From assembly GCA_037128595.1 (NCBI GenBank), contig JBAXWB010000020.1, positions 28,462-92,461 on the forward strand: DNA of 64,000 nt. The letters run 5' to 3'. Position numbers and translations under genes: made by a program. Of this stretch, positions 51,101 through 59,277 are shown piece by piece. Positions within the stretch are counted from its first letter, which is position 1. The number at the start of each line of letters is the position of its first letter. The DNA is from a bacterium (GTDB taxonomy: Bacteria > Verrucomicrobiota > Kiritimatiellia > CAIKKV01 > CAITUY01). Under the pieces are notes generated by a model. The model was not told the DNA's origin. It saw only the letters and a list, made by a program, of their open reading frames with translations, and did not search any database.

Positions 51101-54100
51101 AACTGCCTCTCGTCAGTACATCGGCCAGCGGAACCCTCGCGCCTGCCGGCGGCGAGAAGACCATCCAGGTGGGCATCAATCCATCGGCCGTGGCGGCGCT
51201 GGGGGTCGGTATCTCTACACGGCATGTCTATTTCACGGACGAGTTGAGTGGTTATGTGATCACCAATTCATTCACGTTGCGCATCGGAAAGGGGGACTAC
51301 CACACCGAAAAATTCAGTTCCTATGGCCGCCCCTTCGATCTGGGAATGACGACCCTGACATTCACGCCGGACGGTTCACAGAACTACTATACCCTCTGTC
51401 GCGCCGAGGTCGTCGATTTTCCCACGGATCCGTCGGGCGGTACCGAGATCCCCTCCTATGGCGACACGATTACCCTGGGCGGCGGCAAGACCGTGTCCCT
51501 TTTCGGCACAAAGACCAACACGGTTTATGTGAGCCGCGACGGTTATGTTGACGGGTTCAATGGCCCGCCGGGGGGCGATTACTGGCAGTCCATGCGCGCC
51601 CAGTTATTCGACGGCCTGCCCGACCCGGATATAGGAACGGTAACGTGGAAACAACTCGCCGACCGTCTCGTGATCACCTGGGACAATGTGACGGGATACT
51701 CGGCCGACGAGCTCAACAACTTCCAGGCGGAGTTGTTCTTTAACGGAATCGTCCGTTTCACGTGGTTGGGGACCAGCGATACCCCGGTTTCCGCCATCGG
51801 GCTGTCACGCGGCACGGGTGAGCCGGCAGACTGGGTTTCCAGCGATCTCAGCACCTACCCGCTGTGCGGCGAGGTGCCGCCGGCGTTCGATGTGCCGATG
51901 ACGCTCACGGTGCCGGTTGACGGTCGAGAGGGCGGCAACGGCCTGTACATCGGCGGTGTCGTGCAACTTGACCAACCATGGCCGGATGACCTGCTCGTGA
52001 ACCTCACGTCCAGCGATACGAGCGAGGCCGTGGTACCTGCCACTGTCACCATTCCTGCCGGCAAGACCAAGGCTGGCTTCGGCATCACAGTCGTTGATGA
52101 TGCGATCCTCGACGGCTCGCAGGTAGCGACGCTTACCGCCACGGCGGCGGGGCATACCAAGGCGACCGACACGATCGTTGTGGACGATAACGAGACTGCC
52201 ACGCTGGAGGTACATCTGCCCCGCTCGGCGTATGAAAATTCCGTCGTGGCTGGCGTTGTCACCACGGATCGCCCGGTGCAGGACGATGTGCCGGTCTGGC
52301 TCAAGGCAACGGCGCCGGACATCCTCAAGGTAAATTGGCCCATGACGGTGATTCATTCAGGAGCAACCTCCGGCACGTTCACGGTGACGGCTTTGGATGA
52401 CAACCTCCTGGGCACCCCGCGCAGCGCCGGCGTGATCGCCAGCGTGGCCGGGTGGACCTCCGGCACCGATTCCGTTTCCATTGCCGATAATGACCCCACC
52501 AACATCACGGTACGGCTGCCCAACTCGGCTCAGGAGGGCGACGGCCTCCTGGTGGGGCAAGGCGAGGTGTCCCTCGCGGGCTTTATCGCCAGCAACCTGG
52601 TGGTCGATCTCCATTCCCCCGACACCACCGAACTTACTGCGCCTGCTTCTGTCACCATCCTGGCGGGGCATAGCAACGCATTTTTTGATATCGGGATTGT
52701 GGATGACGCGGTGGTCGACGGTATGCGGTGGGGCACGGTTGTCGCGGAGGCCGCCCGTTTTCAGGCCGGGACCTGCTCCATGCGCATCTATGACAATGAT
52801 GGACCGCCCGAGGTGTTCGACCCACAGCCATCCAACTTGGCGGAAGATGTCGCGCTGCAGCCGGTGCTATCCTGGGGGCGCGTTGAAGGTGAACTGGTGA
52901 TCAACGGAAATTTCGATGCGCCGGGGCTGACAGGATGGACGAGGGAAGACATTGGTGCGGGAGGGTGGATTCGAAACAACGGGACAGTAGACCCCGAGTC
53001 ATCGGATGGCCCGCTGCCGCCGTTTTCGGGTATCGCCAGCGCCCTTCTGCGGCAGAGCGGGAACGGACGCCACGCACTCTGGCAGGACATCACGATTCCC
53101 CAGGAGCTCTCGGCCGTGGTCCTTTCCTGGACCGATTGCATTCGTAACCATGCGGCGGACTTTGCCACAAACCAGCAGTTTCGTGTTGAATTGCGGGACC
53201 CCGATAACAACCAGACCCTGCAGGTACTCTTCAGTACACAATCGGGAGAAACCCGGTTGCGCAACTGGACCCAGCGTACGGTTGACCTCGGCGCCTGGCG
53301 CGGGCAGAAGGTGCGTCTTGCCTTCGTGGGGGAAGATGCCCTCGGTTTCCTGAACGTGCACCTTGATGAGATTAGTATTCTGGCCATCCCGCCCGTCCCA
53401 ACCGTCTTTGAAGTCTACTTGGGAACAGTGGATCCGCCCGATACCGAGCAGTATCTCGGGAACACAAGCGGGACCACGTGGGTGGTGCAGGGCCCCCTCA
53501 TGACGAATACGACGTACTACTGGCAGGTGGTGTCCAAGCGTGGCGTCTTCCGCACCCCGGGACCGGTCTGGCAATTCAACACCGGCGATGACAGCGTGCC
53601 CCCGGGGCTCGTCCTGTCGACCCCGGCGGATTTCAGTATTGTCTCCGCGCCCACCAACGTGATCGTCACGGCCTCTGTAGGGGGGAGCACCATGCGCACC
53701 TTGACGCCTGTTGGCGCAGTTGATTTCTACGCCGATGACGTGAAGATCGGGCAGGACAACGTGGCCCCCTTCACCTTTGTCTGGACGAATGTGCCGCCAG
53801 GAGAACACGTTCTCCACGCGGTGGGCCGCGGAGGCGTGCTGAACGCGTTTGTACTCGCCACATCACCGGACATTCACCTGTCGGTTGCGCCACCTTCAGG
53901 GAAGATGCTCTACACCCTGGTGCCCTTTGGCAGTTTGTGGAGCTACAACGATACCGGGGTATTCCCGGGGGCGAGTTGGTGCTCGCTGTCGTTTCGCGGC
54001 CGGCTGACTGGCTGGAAAAGCGGCCCGGCCAAGCTCGGCTATGGCAAGGGCGACGAGGCCACGGTCGTGAGCTATGGCGACGAGGCCCTGAACAAGTATA

Positions 54101-54915
54101 TAACGACTTATTTCCGGCGCACGTTCCCGTCGCCCAACGTTACACTCGAGAGCCTGACGCTGCATGTTTTGCGTGACGACGGGGTGCGTGTCTATCTGAA
54201 CGGGACGGAAATTCTGCGCAACAACATGCCCTTGGGTCTCCTTACTTCAACCACGACCGCGATAACGAATTTGAACGGGTTTGCGGCCGAGCATGCGCTT
54301 GCGACCACGACCGTCGCCTTATCAAACCTTGTCGCGCAGGGAAACTTGATCGCCGCCGAGGTTCATCAGGCCGCAGCAAACAGCACCGATCTCGGTTTCG
54401 ATCTCGAGCTGACGGGTATCGGTGATACGCTGCCCAGCGTCACCGTTACAAGTCCGGGCGACGGCACGGTATTCGCCGCACCCTCGCAACTCGTCCTGGA
54501 TGCGAGCGCCACCGAACCTTACGGCGCAGTAACCCGGATAGAAATGTTCATCGATGGCGTGAGTTTCGGGAGGGTGCCGGGAACAACCGGTCCACTGCTG
54601 TGGCACGCGCCTTCGCCCGGCATTCACACCCTGCTCGCTGTGGCAACAGATGCCGCGGGCCATGAGGTGCAGTCGACACCCGTGGTGGTGGCGATTGTGG
54701 CACCCCCGGTCCTGGCGCTATCACGCGAAGGGGTCACTCTGGAACTGAATTGGCCGGTGACAGCGGATGGTTATCATCTGAGAACGACTACCAATTTGCT
54801 GACGCCCGTCACGTGGGAGAATATCGATGCTGGGTTGATCCAGACTGACGGTCTGTGGCGGGCAGCCCTGTCGTTTACGAATACCGTGCGGTTCTTCCAG
54901 TTGCAGTCCCCTTGA
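48127..54915 (+). CDS. Giant secreted M36 (fungalysin-like) metallopeptidase with Ig-like, Calx-beta and C-terminal sorting-like modules
   Basis: A 2262-aa protein. A signal peptide (WTMLFAAVLGWLALSISDTV) is followed by an FTP-like propeptide region and the M36 catalytic domain: NLFYWCNWMHDKLYDLGF, then HEYTHGLSNRR (512-516 the HExxH) and GEGWSDFYALAL (Glu 539). From about 738 to 1054 come three Ig-like repeats (PLHLSATSGTLTVAQPTTS, then similar units), about 1058-1250 a beta-rich domain, about 1255-1558 three Calx-beta repeats (IPAGKTKAGFGITVVDDAIL; VVDDNE), then a CBM-like NGNFDAPGLTGW module, two Ig/FN3-like modules and an end ..RFFQLQSP as in PVC secreted proteins. Peptidase of surface or environmental proteins is likely. 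I chose the ATG at 48127, where the signal peptide begins. Confidence 0.85.
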   Translation: MKNLTRLARKWTMLFAAVLGWLALSISDTVGQSISLQDSGLPNVDHRYDVVVRRTAMSVAATPSDHTAAEQCLRLLVPTLRIERHTLLGSPQWLRADDAFLTAPRVSGTTGIQAAPSVDVRSIAKQFVTDHAGVFGHDASVLETAKVQREFVTAHSGLQTIVWAQEFDGIPVFESVFIAHATARGELVNISSQFLPDLAAAAEAGSPRSRANVVAPPVTATQAVVVASISVGESPELAATLIALDTPVGATQSQRFRGGALKGEAKAGLTWLPLDAAHLRLCWEVWLTGQARGELYRVLVDVETGTMWIREAHTSYAVNAKYRVFTAGSPTPHSPGYAAPGQTSQPLDVARSLVTLTAVSATASPDGWVTANETLGNNVDAHTDLDADNVADTPRPQGSPAGTFDFPVALLQPPSDYRKAAVVNLFYWCNWMHDKLYDLGFTEAAGNFQTDNFGRGGQDGDAVQADAQDGEGTDNANFHTPMDGSAPRMQMYLCTPPNPDRDGDFDDEVILHEYTHGLSNRRVGGGLLINAHQTACMGEGWSDFYALALLTPPGADPNSHYPFSAYTSKNMIFNRHTWAAGGDNYYFGCRRYPYSTDLSVNPLTFRDIDPAQANAHSGVPVSPLWVGMPAGEVHMAGEVWCVTLWEARAKLIQKYGYAVGNQRILELVTDGMNLSPADPTFLQARDAILQADLVLTGGADKKELWDAFAKRGMGASAVAAPNTTTTGLLESFDPPDILSVTPTLAVNVEGYYGGPFTPSLQVFTLTRQSGGNLNWSAGATAPLHLSATSGTLTVAQPTTSVTVSVGSGANALAVGPVLRSILFTNTATDVAQLRYFAINVKEPLAANPPAVTTFSGFTGALPAPLSTTLVITNRGGAAIHWTAAPQLPLTVVPSSGTLGAGQAITLTVSFDADTLDALPLGDTLLKLDVTDDTTGQVLGSTFHLKLAEPLDVSPHDGQMILGPVGGPFVPASQLFTLKNQGAMAMPWHVTAELPLVSTSASGTLAPAGGEKTIQVGINPSAVAALGVGISTRHVYFTDELSGYVITNSFTLRIGKGDYHTEKFSSYGRPFDLGMTTLTFTPDGSQNYYTLCRAEVVDFPTDPSGGTEIPSYGDTITLGGGKTVSLFGTKTNTVYVSRDGYVDGFNGPPGGDYWQSMRAQLFDGLPDPDIGTVTWKQLADRLVITWDNVTGYSADELNNFQAELFFNGIVRFTWLGTSDTPVSAIGLSRGTGEPADWVSSDLSTYPLCGEVPPAFDVPMTLTVPVDGREGGNGLYIGGVVQLDQPWPDDLLVNLTSSDTSEAVVPATVTIPAGKTKAGFGITVVDDAILDGSQVATLTATAAGHTKATDTIVVDDNETATLEVHLPRSAYENSVVAGVVTTDRPVQDDVPVWLKATAPDILKVNWPMTVIHSGATSGTFTVTALDDNLLGTPRSAGVIASVAGWTSGTDSVSIADNDPTNITVRLPNSAQEGDGLLVGQGEVSLAGFIASNLVVDLHSPDTTELTAPASVTILAGHSNAFFDIGIVDDAVVDGMRWGTVVAEAARFQAGTCSMRIYDNDGPPEVFDPQPSNLAEDVALQPVLSWGRVEGELVINGNFDAPGLTGWTREDIGAGGWIRNNGTVDPESSDGPLPPFSGIASALLRQSGNGRHALWQDITIPQELSAVVLSWTDCIRNHAADFATNQQFRVELRDPDNNQTLQVLFSTQSGETRLRNWTQRTVDLGAWRGQKVRLAFVGEDALGFLNVHLDEISILAIPPVPTVFEVYLGTVDPPDTEQYLGNTSGTTWVVQGPLMTNTTYYWQVVSKRGVFRTPGPVWQFNTGDDSVPPGLVLSTPADFSIVSAPTNVIVTASVGGSTMRTLTPVGAVDFYADDVKIGQDNVAPFTFVWTNVPPGEHVLHAVGRGGVLNAFVLATSPDIHLSVAPPSGKMLYTLVPFGSLWSYNDTGVFPGASWCSLSFRGRLTGWKSGPAKLGYGKGDEATVVSYGDEALNKYITTYFRRTFPSPNVTLESLTLHVLRDDGVRVYLNGTEILRNNMPLGLLTSTTTAITNLNGFAAEHALATTTVALSNLVAQGNLIAAEVHQAAANSTDLGFDLELTGIGDTLPSVTVTSPGDGTVFAAPSQLVLDASATEPYGAVTRIEMFIDGVSFGRVPGTTGPLLWHAPSPGIHTLLAVATDAAGHEVQSTPVVVAIVAPPVLALSREGVTLELNWPVTADGYHLRTTTNLLTPVTWENIDAGLIQTDGLWRAALSFTNTVRFFQLQSP

Positions 54916-54931
54916 AACTCTGCGCGAAGCA

Positions 54932-55011
54932 CAGGTGGCGTTCGCCGTCCTCGGCGAACGATTCGCCCCTGGTGCTTCGCTTAATCGGCCGCCGAGACGT
55001 CGGCCGCCACC
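54932..55011. repeat. 80-bp palindromic element, copy 3
   Basis: CAGGTGGC, hairpin CGTTCGCCG-TCCT-CGGCGAACG, spacer, hairpin GCCGCCGAGACGTCGGC, GCCACC. Same orientation as copy 1. Confidence 0.8.
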
Positions 55012-55023
55012 AGACGCAAACTC

Positions 55024-55063
55024 AAAGACCCACCCATGCATATACGCGCGGGTCTTTCTTTTT
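55024..55063 (+). terminator. Intrinsic terminator after the M36 peptidase gene
   Basis: AAAGACCC (55024-55031) and GGGTCTTT (55050-55057), loop of 18 nt, then CTTTTT. Copy 2 (59853 onwards) has one base change (GGGCCTTT) that weakens the stem. Confidence 0.6.
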
Positions 55064-55141
55064 CCTGCCGACGCGTCTCGTCGCTAACATTCACTAAATC
55101 ACTATTGCCTTGTTCGTGAGTGCCCTGCCATAATCACACCC

Positions 55142-55393
55142 ATGAAAACAAAAACAAAAACGGAAAAGACCCAGAAGGCAGATGCACCCATGACCCGCAA
55201 TGAATTCAAGGAGGCCATTTCCAAGATGACCCGCAACGAATTGATAGGGATCCTCTGCGATATTTATTATGCCAATGCCAAGGAGGGTTGTGGATGCGAC
55301 TGCGGATGTGAAAGCGAATCAAAGAAGACTCCGGCCAAGGCGAAAAGGTCAGTAAAGAGTTCCAGGGCTTCCAAGGTTTCCAAGAAGAAGTGA
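55142..55393 (+). CDS. Small Cys-cluster protein (83 aa), unknown function, copy 1
   Basis: Lys/Thr-rich start, two short repeats MTRNEFKEAISK and MTRNELIGILC, then CGCDCGCESESKK and a basic Lys/Ser-rich tail. The dense Cys pair could bind a metal. No family recognised. It lies 68 bp before the DUF3102-like gene and is duplicated exactly (59971-60222) with it, so the two probably work together. The start is at the first ATG; no clean ribosome site. Confidence 0.6.
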   Translation: MKTKTKTEKTQKADAPMTRNEFKEAISKMTRNELIGILCDIYYANAKEGCGCDCGCESESKKTPAKAKRSVKSSRASKVSKKK

Positions 55394-55461
55394 TCAACGT
55401 GCAGTAAAAACTTCATGTCATAATCCGCAGAAAATAACATGTCGAAGAAGGATGTGACCTA

Positions 55462-56169
55462 ATGAGTAAAACGAACTCGATAGACGTGTTGACCGATCCC
55501 GAGATCCAGCGGCATACCCAGCGAATTCTGGAATTGCAAAAAGAGGAACGGCAGGCGCGGGAGGAAATGGGGCGGATTGTGGCTGGGATTGGCGCCGAGC
55601 TGATCGCCGCCAAAGAGGCGCTCGACAAGACCCCGGACAGGACCGCTTGGCAGCGCTGGCTGAAAGGGCATGTGCATTACTCGGCGGACACGGCGCAGAA
55701 TTACATGCGGGTCGCCAGGCTCGTTGGAAAAAACCGAAGCGCTTCGGTTTTTTTGGGCTTGGAACCCACCGCCCTGTATCGCCTCGCCGCGTTGCCTGAC
55801 GAGAAGGCCGCCACACTCACACCCGATACGCTACTGACCGACCCGCGAACCGGGCGGCAAACCGCCCTCAGCCAGATGAGCGCCCGCTCGTTGGACCGGG
55901 CACTCGACGCCCTGGAGGGCAAGGCGGTCCCGCAGAACCCGAAACCGGCCTCCGCAGGTGTCGCGTTGGCAGGTGAGACCCGCGAGGATGCGGCCGCCGA
56001 CGCCCAGCGAATCATGGGCCTGCTGGCCGATCAACTGGCGGATATCCGTAAACGAAAGGGATCGTTGACTGGTGCCTCAAAACAACGGGTCCTGGAGGCG
56101 ATCGAGCACTTGCGCGGCATCGTGTTGAAATGGCCTGCTTGGGCTACGCCTGCCACCAAGAAGAAATGA
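55462..56169 (+). CDS. DUF3102-like protein (235 aa), copy 1
   Basis: Helical throughout. IGAELIAAKEALDKTPDRTA then WLKGHVHYSADTAQNYMRVA is the pattern of DUF3102 proteins (GAELI.AK..L....W..WL....~~S..TAQN~MR~A), found near plasmid, phage and ParB/KorB-like loci and thought to bind DNA. The rest is Ala/Leu-rich (LADQLADIRKRKGSLTGASK) with a basic tail. GAAGGATG precedes the ATG. An almost perfect intrinsic-terminator sequence sits inside the coding region (55728-55753). The second copy differs by one residue (T to A). Confidence 0.65.
   Translation: MSKTNSIDVLTDPEIQRHTQRILELQKEERQAREEMGRIVAGIGAELIAAKEALDKTPDRTAWQRWLKGHVHYSADTAQNYMRVARLVGKNRSASVFLGLEPTALYRLAALPDEKAATLTPDTLLTDPRTGRQTALSQMSARSLDRALDALEGKAVPQNPKPASAGVALAGETREDAAADAQRIMGLLADQLADIRKRKGSLTGASKQRVLEAIEHLRGIVLKWPAWATPATKKK
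55728..55753. terminator. Terminator-like perfect palindrome inside the DUF3102-like gene
   Basis: AAAAAACCGAAGC and its exact reverse complement GCTTCGGTTTTTT, followed by one more T. It is read in frame as GKNRSASVFLG. Present identically in copy 2 at 60557-60582. If active it would stop transcription after 90 codons; it could instead be a binding site. Confidence 0.5.
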
Positions 56170-56255
56170 GAAGATTGCCGTCCTGGCGGACGATTCGCCT
56201 ATTCTGTCCAAAATCTTCGCCTGATACGGCAATTCTATCTTTTGTACCCAGAGTT

Positions 56256-56381
56256 GATTGCCCTGAAGACTCAGTTATTCGGGATTTCCGAATAACTGCC
56301 GCCGATGGCAAGCAATATGCCACTAACTTCGATGATTTGGACGCCATCATCTCCGTTGGCTACCGGTGGAACTCTTACCGT
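56256..56381 (+). pseudogene. RhuM-family protein remnant
   Basis: The translated stretch DCPEDSVIRDFRITAADGKQ then YATNFDDLDAIISVGYRWNS matches the central RhuM block (..ED S V ..F..TAADGK.Y.....NLD.IISVGYRV.S..). It runs from about 56256 to 56381; nothing recognisable as the beginning or the end of a RhuM gene remains. RhuM genes travel with restriction and other accessory loci, so this is probably debris from a lost element. The rest of 56176-56566 is without a supportable gene. Confidence 0.6.
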
Positions 56382-56566
56382 GCCTACGCGGGATATGGAC
56401 CGATCCCGGTATGGTTGACAACGGGTGCGATCCTAGGGCGTGCGGCAAAAGCCGGGGAAATCCTGGGGACAGGAAATTAGTTAAATTAAGCTACAATATA
56501 ATGATTGCTTTAGCCGTTAAGTGATGCATGGGGTAGCCATGTCGAGTTTGCCAGGAAGGAGACATC

Positions 56567-57583
56567 ATGAGAACGGCGAGGATCGTGGAGGCTGGGGCGG
56601 CATATTATCATATCATGTCGCGGGTGGTGGATCGGCGGATGGTATTTGATGATGGAGAGAAGGAACGTTTTCGTAAGACGCTGCGGGCTGTGGCGGAATT
56701 TGCCGGGGTGCGGATCATGACCTGGACTTGCTTAAGTAATCATTGGCACGCCCTGATATATCTTCCTGAACGTGAGGAGGTTAGTGATGGGGAGTTGGGG
56801 AGGCGGTTGTCATTTCTCTATGATAAGACCGTGGTTGAAAATGTGGCATCGCAATTGGCGTTCCTGCGTGCGAACGGGGATCACGAGGCGGCTGAATCCC
56901 GGAAGAGGGAGTTCACCTATCGGATGTATGATCTGGGTGAATTCGTGAAGACGCTGAAGCAGCGGGTGAGTTTTTCGTATAACCGACGGCATCAACGGAA
57001 GGGGACACTGTGGGAGGAACGGTTTAAAAGCATATTGGTGGAGGGGAGCCCTGGAACGCTGATGCGGATGGCGGCATATATTGATTTAAATGCGGTGAGG
57101 GCAGGGCTGGTCAAAGATCCAAAGGATTTCCGGTTTAGCGGATATGGGGAGGCGATGGGGGGCTCAAAACCTGCGAGGGAAGGATTGATGGCGGTAGTGA
57201 AGGAGGGGGATGTGGCAGAGGACTGGAACGTGGCCTCGGCGCGATATCGTCAGTTGCTGTATGTTTCCGGGGAAGTGCAAGGGGTTCGTGAGACTGGTCA
57301 GCCGGTAAAAAATGGTTTTAGTGCAGAGGCTGTCGCGGCGGTGATTGAGAAAAAAGGTAAACTGCCGCTGAACGAAATTTTGCGAAGTCGGATCCGGTAT
57401 TTCACGGATGGAGCGATCATCGGGAGTCAGGTGTTTGTGGAAGAAGCATTTGGTCGGCACCGGACGCATTTTAGCGCCAAGCGTGAGGCGGGAGCCAAGC
57501 CGATGAAGGGTGGGGATTGGGGCGATATGTTTACCGCCCGGCAGTTACGGGTGGATCTATTTGGACCTCCAGTGTCAGCATAA
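56567..57583 (+). mobile_element. REP-associated tyrosine transposase (Y1/HUH, IS200-like)
   Basis: A 338-aa protein. AGAAYYHIMSRVVDRRMVF, FRKTLRAVAEFAGVRIMTW, then CLSNHWHALIYLPE with the HxH metal pair (HWH), and VKTLKQRVSFSYNRRHQRKG carrying the catalytic Tyr (SYNRR), LWEERFKS, then AAYIDLNAVRAGLVKDPKDF. This is the REP-associated transposase layout, with an additional 130 residues at the C-terminus as in PVC members. An AGGAGA box precedes the ATG. No terminal hairpins typical of IS200/IS605 are obvious right at the ends. It is the only autonomous candidate in the window for moving the palindromic elements. Confidence 0.85.
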
Positions 57584-57814
57584 ACGGCGGGTGAACTGAT
57601 AACCTGTCTTTCGGATGATTTCGGCGGTAGATTCAAACCCTGCCATCATCCGGTATTGTGTTGGTAGAGCTGATTTGATGTGTTTCCATCCAGATTTCGG
57701 CTGGTGCCTGCAGAATGGACTGAAATTTCTGGGTCGATGATTTTCTGAATGAATAATCAAGGGGAAAAGGGATGAAATGTCATGGCCGCTAAACAAATCT
57801 CCTGTCCCTATGCC

Positions 57815-57895
57815 CCCTTCTAAAAACCAGTTGGTGCCAATGATCATGCGAGAGAGCGAGACCCCTCCCACGGTAGTGCGGGGAAATGTGTTCAT
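57815..57895 (-). pseudogene. Aldo-keto-reductase-like gene, second remnant (first 27 codons)
   Basis: From the ATG at 57895 (ATGA overlap with the epimerase stop) the frame reads MNTFPRTTVGGVSLSRMIIG then TNWFLEG, the expected N-terminus of the same family as the broken gene at 45772-46376, and then loses all resemblance. The two remnants are complementary: this one keeps codons 1-27, the other keeps codons 1-6 and the last 190. The space from 57584 to 57814 has no gene I can support. Confidence 0.6.
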
Positions 57896-59261
57896 GTTAA
57901 ACCTTTCAATGCGGAGATAATGTCGTCTTCCCATTGAATGGTGTCGGAGTCGGGAATCCTTTTTTGAAGATCCATAGCCTGTAACACCTCGGACATTCCT
58001 GATTCCAGCGAAATGACCGGTTTGAATTCGGGGACGTCCCGGAAGATTTTGGCGGCGCTATAATAGGTGATATGGGCAAAGATAGTCCGGCAGATTTCGA
58101 AATTCGGGATATTCTGTTTTTCCAGCACTGCAAACGGGACGCCTTTGAGTTCGACCTCCCTGCCGATGACCCGCATAGCGGTTCGATGGTAATTCGCCCA
58201 GGATATAAAGCCGCCATTGTTAAGATTGTAGGTTTGTCCGACGCAATGTTTTTTGCCTAGGACTCCGGCGAACGCCAGTGCGGCGTCGTCCACGTGGAGA
58301 AATTGATGCAGGGCGTTGCCATCCCCGCAGACCAGGATGGGTTTGCCTTTACGCACCCGGTCGATCCAGGAAAAGTCCCAGGCGATTTGCCGCAATAAGC
58401 CGAGTTGAGACCCGTAGGTTGTGGAGGGCTTGATGATGGTGACGGGAAACGCATTTTGGTAATAGGCCGCAAGAAACACGGCGTCCGCGGCGGCCTTGTT
58501 CCGGCCGTAATCGGTAATGGGGTTCAAAGGATGGTCCTCGGTGATGGGCAGCCATAAGGATTCAATCCCGTAGGTGCAAACGGTGGAGCACTGGACGAAA
58601 TGCCCGACATGCGGGAAGGCGCGGAGATCGCTCCGGGCATCGTCGCCGGTGAAGCAGATCATATCAATGACGGCATCAAAGTGTTCCCGCTGCATAGCGC
58701 CTTCAAACTCAGCACGCTGATTACGGTCTCCCGTTATCCGGCGGACTTCTTTTGGAAATGCTCCGGTTTTCCCCCGGGTGTAGCAGGTGATCTCATGTCC
58801 TTGTTCCAGAAGGACACGGACGATGCTAGTGCTGATATTGCCGGTGCCGCCCACGATGCAAACATTCATGTGTTCCTCCTTGATTAGTGCGCGTTGGAAT
58901 AAAGTAAGGGCTAAATCTTCGGTTACTCTAGCGGGGTATTGAGTTTCCGCCAAGAATATCCTGCTTTTTGCCGAAGTTCGCCCCTCTTCTGATCAGTGAA
59001 AAGACTAAAGGAATCAATCTCGCGGGTAGCAATCGGCATAAGTGGCTCCGAACCGTGCCTACAAATGCCATTTCTGTAAGGCGTTCCCTTCGCAAAAAGA
59101 AGCACCATAGCCTACATACATAAGAATTCAAAGATGGTATCAATAATGTTTTACAAGATTCAATGGATTGAAAAGAGTCAGGCTTGGCGAGTGTCGGCGA
59201 TATGCCATTTGCCGGGATTGCTCGTTTGCCAGCTTACCAACTCATGACAGACTCATCAAAA
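57887..59261. repeat. Duplicated unit B, copy 2 (epimerase and leader)
   Basis: See copy 1 at 46368-47742. The match ends at CTCATCAAAA; after it copy 1 has a GGAGGG palindrome and copy 2 the response-regulator gene. Confidence 0.9.
57892..58869 (-). CDS. NAD-dependent epimerase/dehydratase-family protein, copy 2
   Basis: A 325-aa paralogue of the protein at 46373-47350 with 7 conservative or near-conservative changes (for example L to V, A to S, D to N, L to F, K to E), none in the nucleotide loop or the YGRNK catalytic stretch. Same AAGGAGG ribosome site and same overlap with the aldo-keto-reductase-like start. Both copies appear intact and so may both be functional although their partner gene is broken in each. 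Confidence 0.85.
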   Translation of the reverse strand: MNVCIVGGTGNISTSIVRVLLEQGHEITCYTRGKTGAFPKEVRRITGDRNQRAEFEGAMQREHFDAVIDMICFTGDDARSDLRAFPHVGHFVQCSTVCTYGIESLWLPITEDHPLNPITDYGRNKAAADAVFLAAYYQNAFPVTIIKPSTTYGSQLGLLRQIAWDFSWIDRVRKGKPILVCGDGNALHQFLHVDDAALAFAGVLGKKHCVGQTYNLNNGGFISWANYHRTAMRVIGREVELKGVPFAVLEKQNIPNFEICRTIFAHITYYSAAKIFRDVPEFKPVISLESGMSEVLQAMDLQKRIPDSDTIQWEDDIISALKGLT

Positions 59262-59277
59262 TGAAGGAGAAATTAAT

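Larger units (their letters stand above)
54906..56175. repeat. Duplicated unit A, copy 1
   Basis: Matches 59735-61004 at constant offset 4829, about 99 % by eye. It carries the 80-bp palindromic element (54932-55011), a terminator, the 83-aa gene and the 235-aa gene. The left edge is seven codons before the end of the peptidase gene; the right edge is GAGAAGAT after the 235-aa gene. Confidence 0.92.

Noticed and set aside
56130..56480. A 116-codon gene covering the RhuM block
   Set aside because: The start lies inside the end of the 235-aa gene and only about 40 codons resemble RhuM; I treat it as a remnant.
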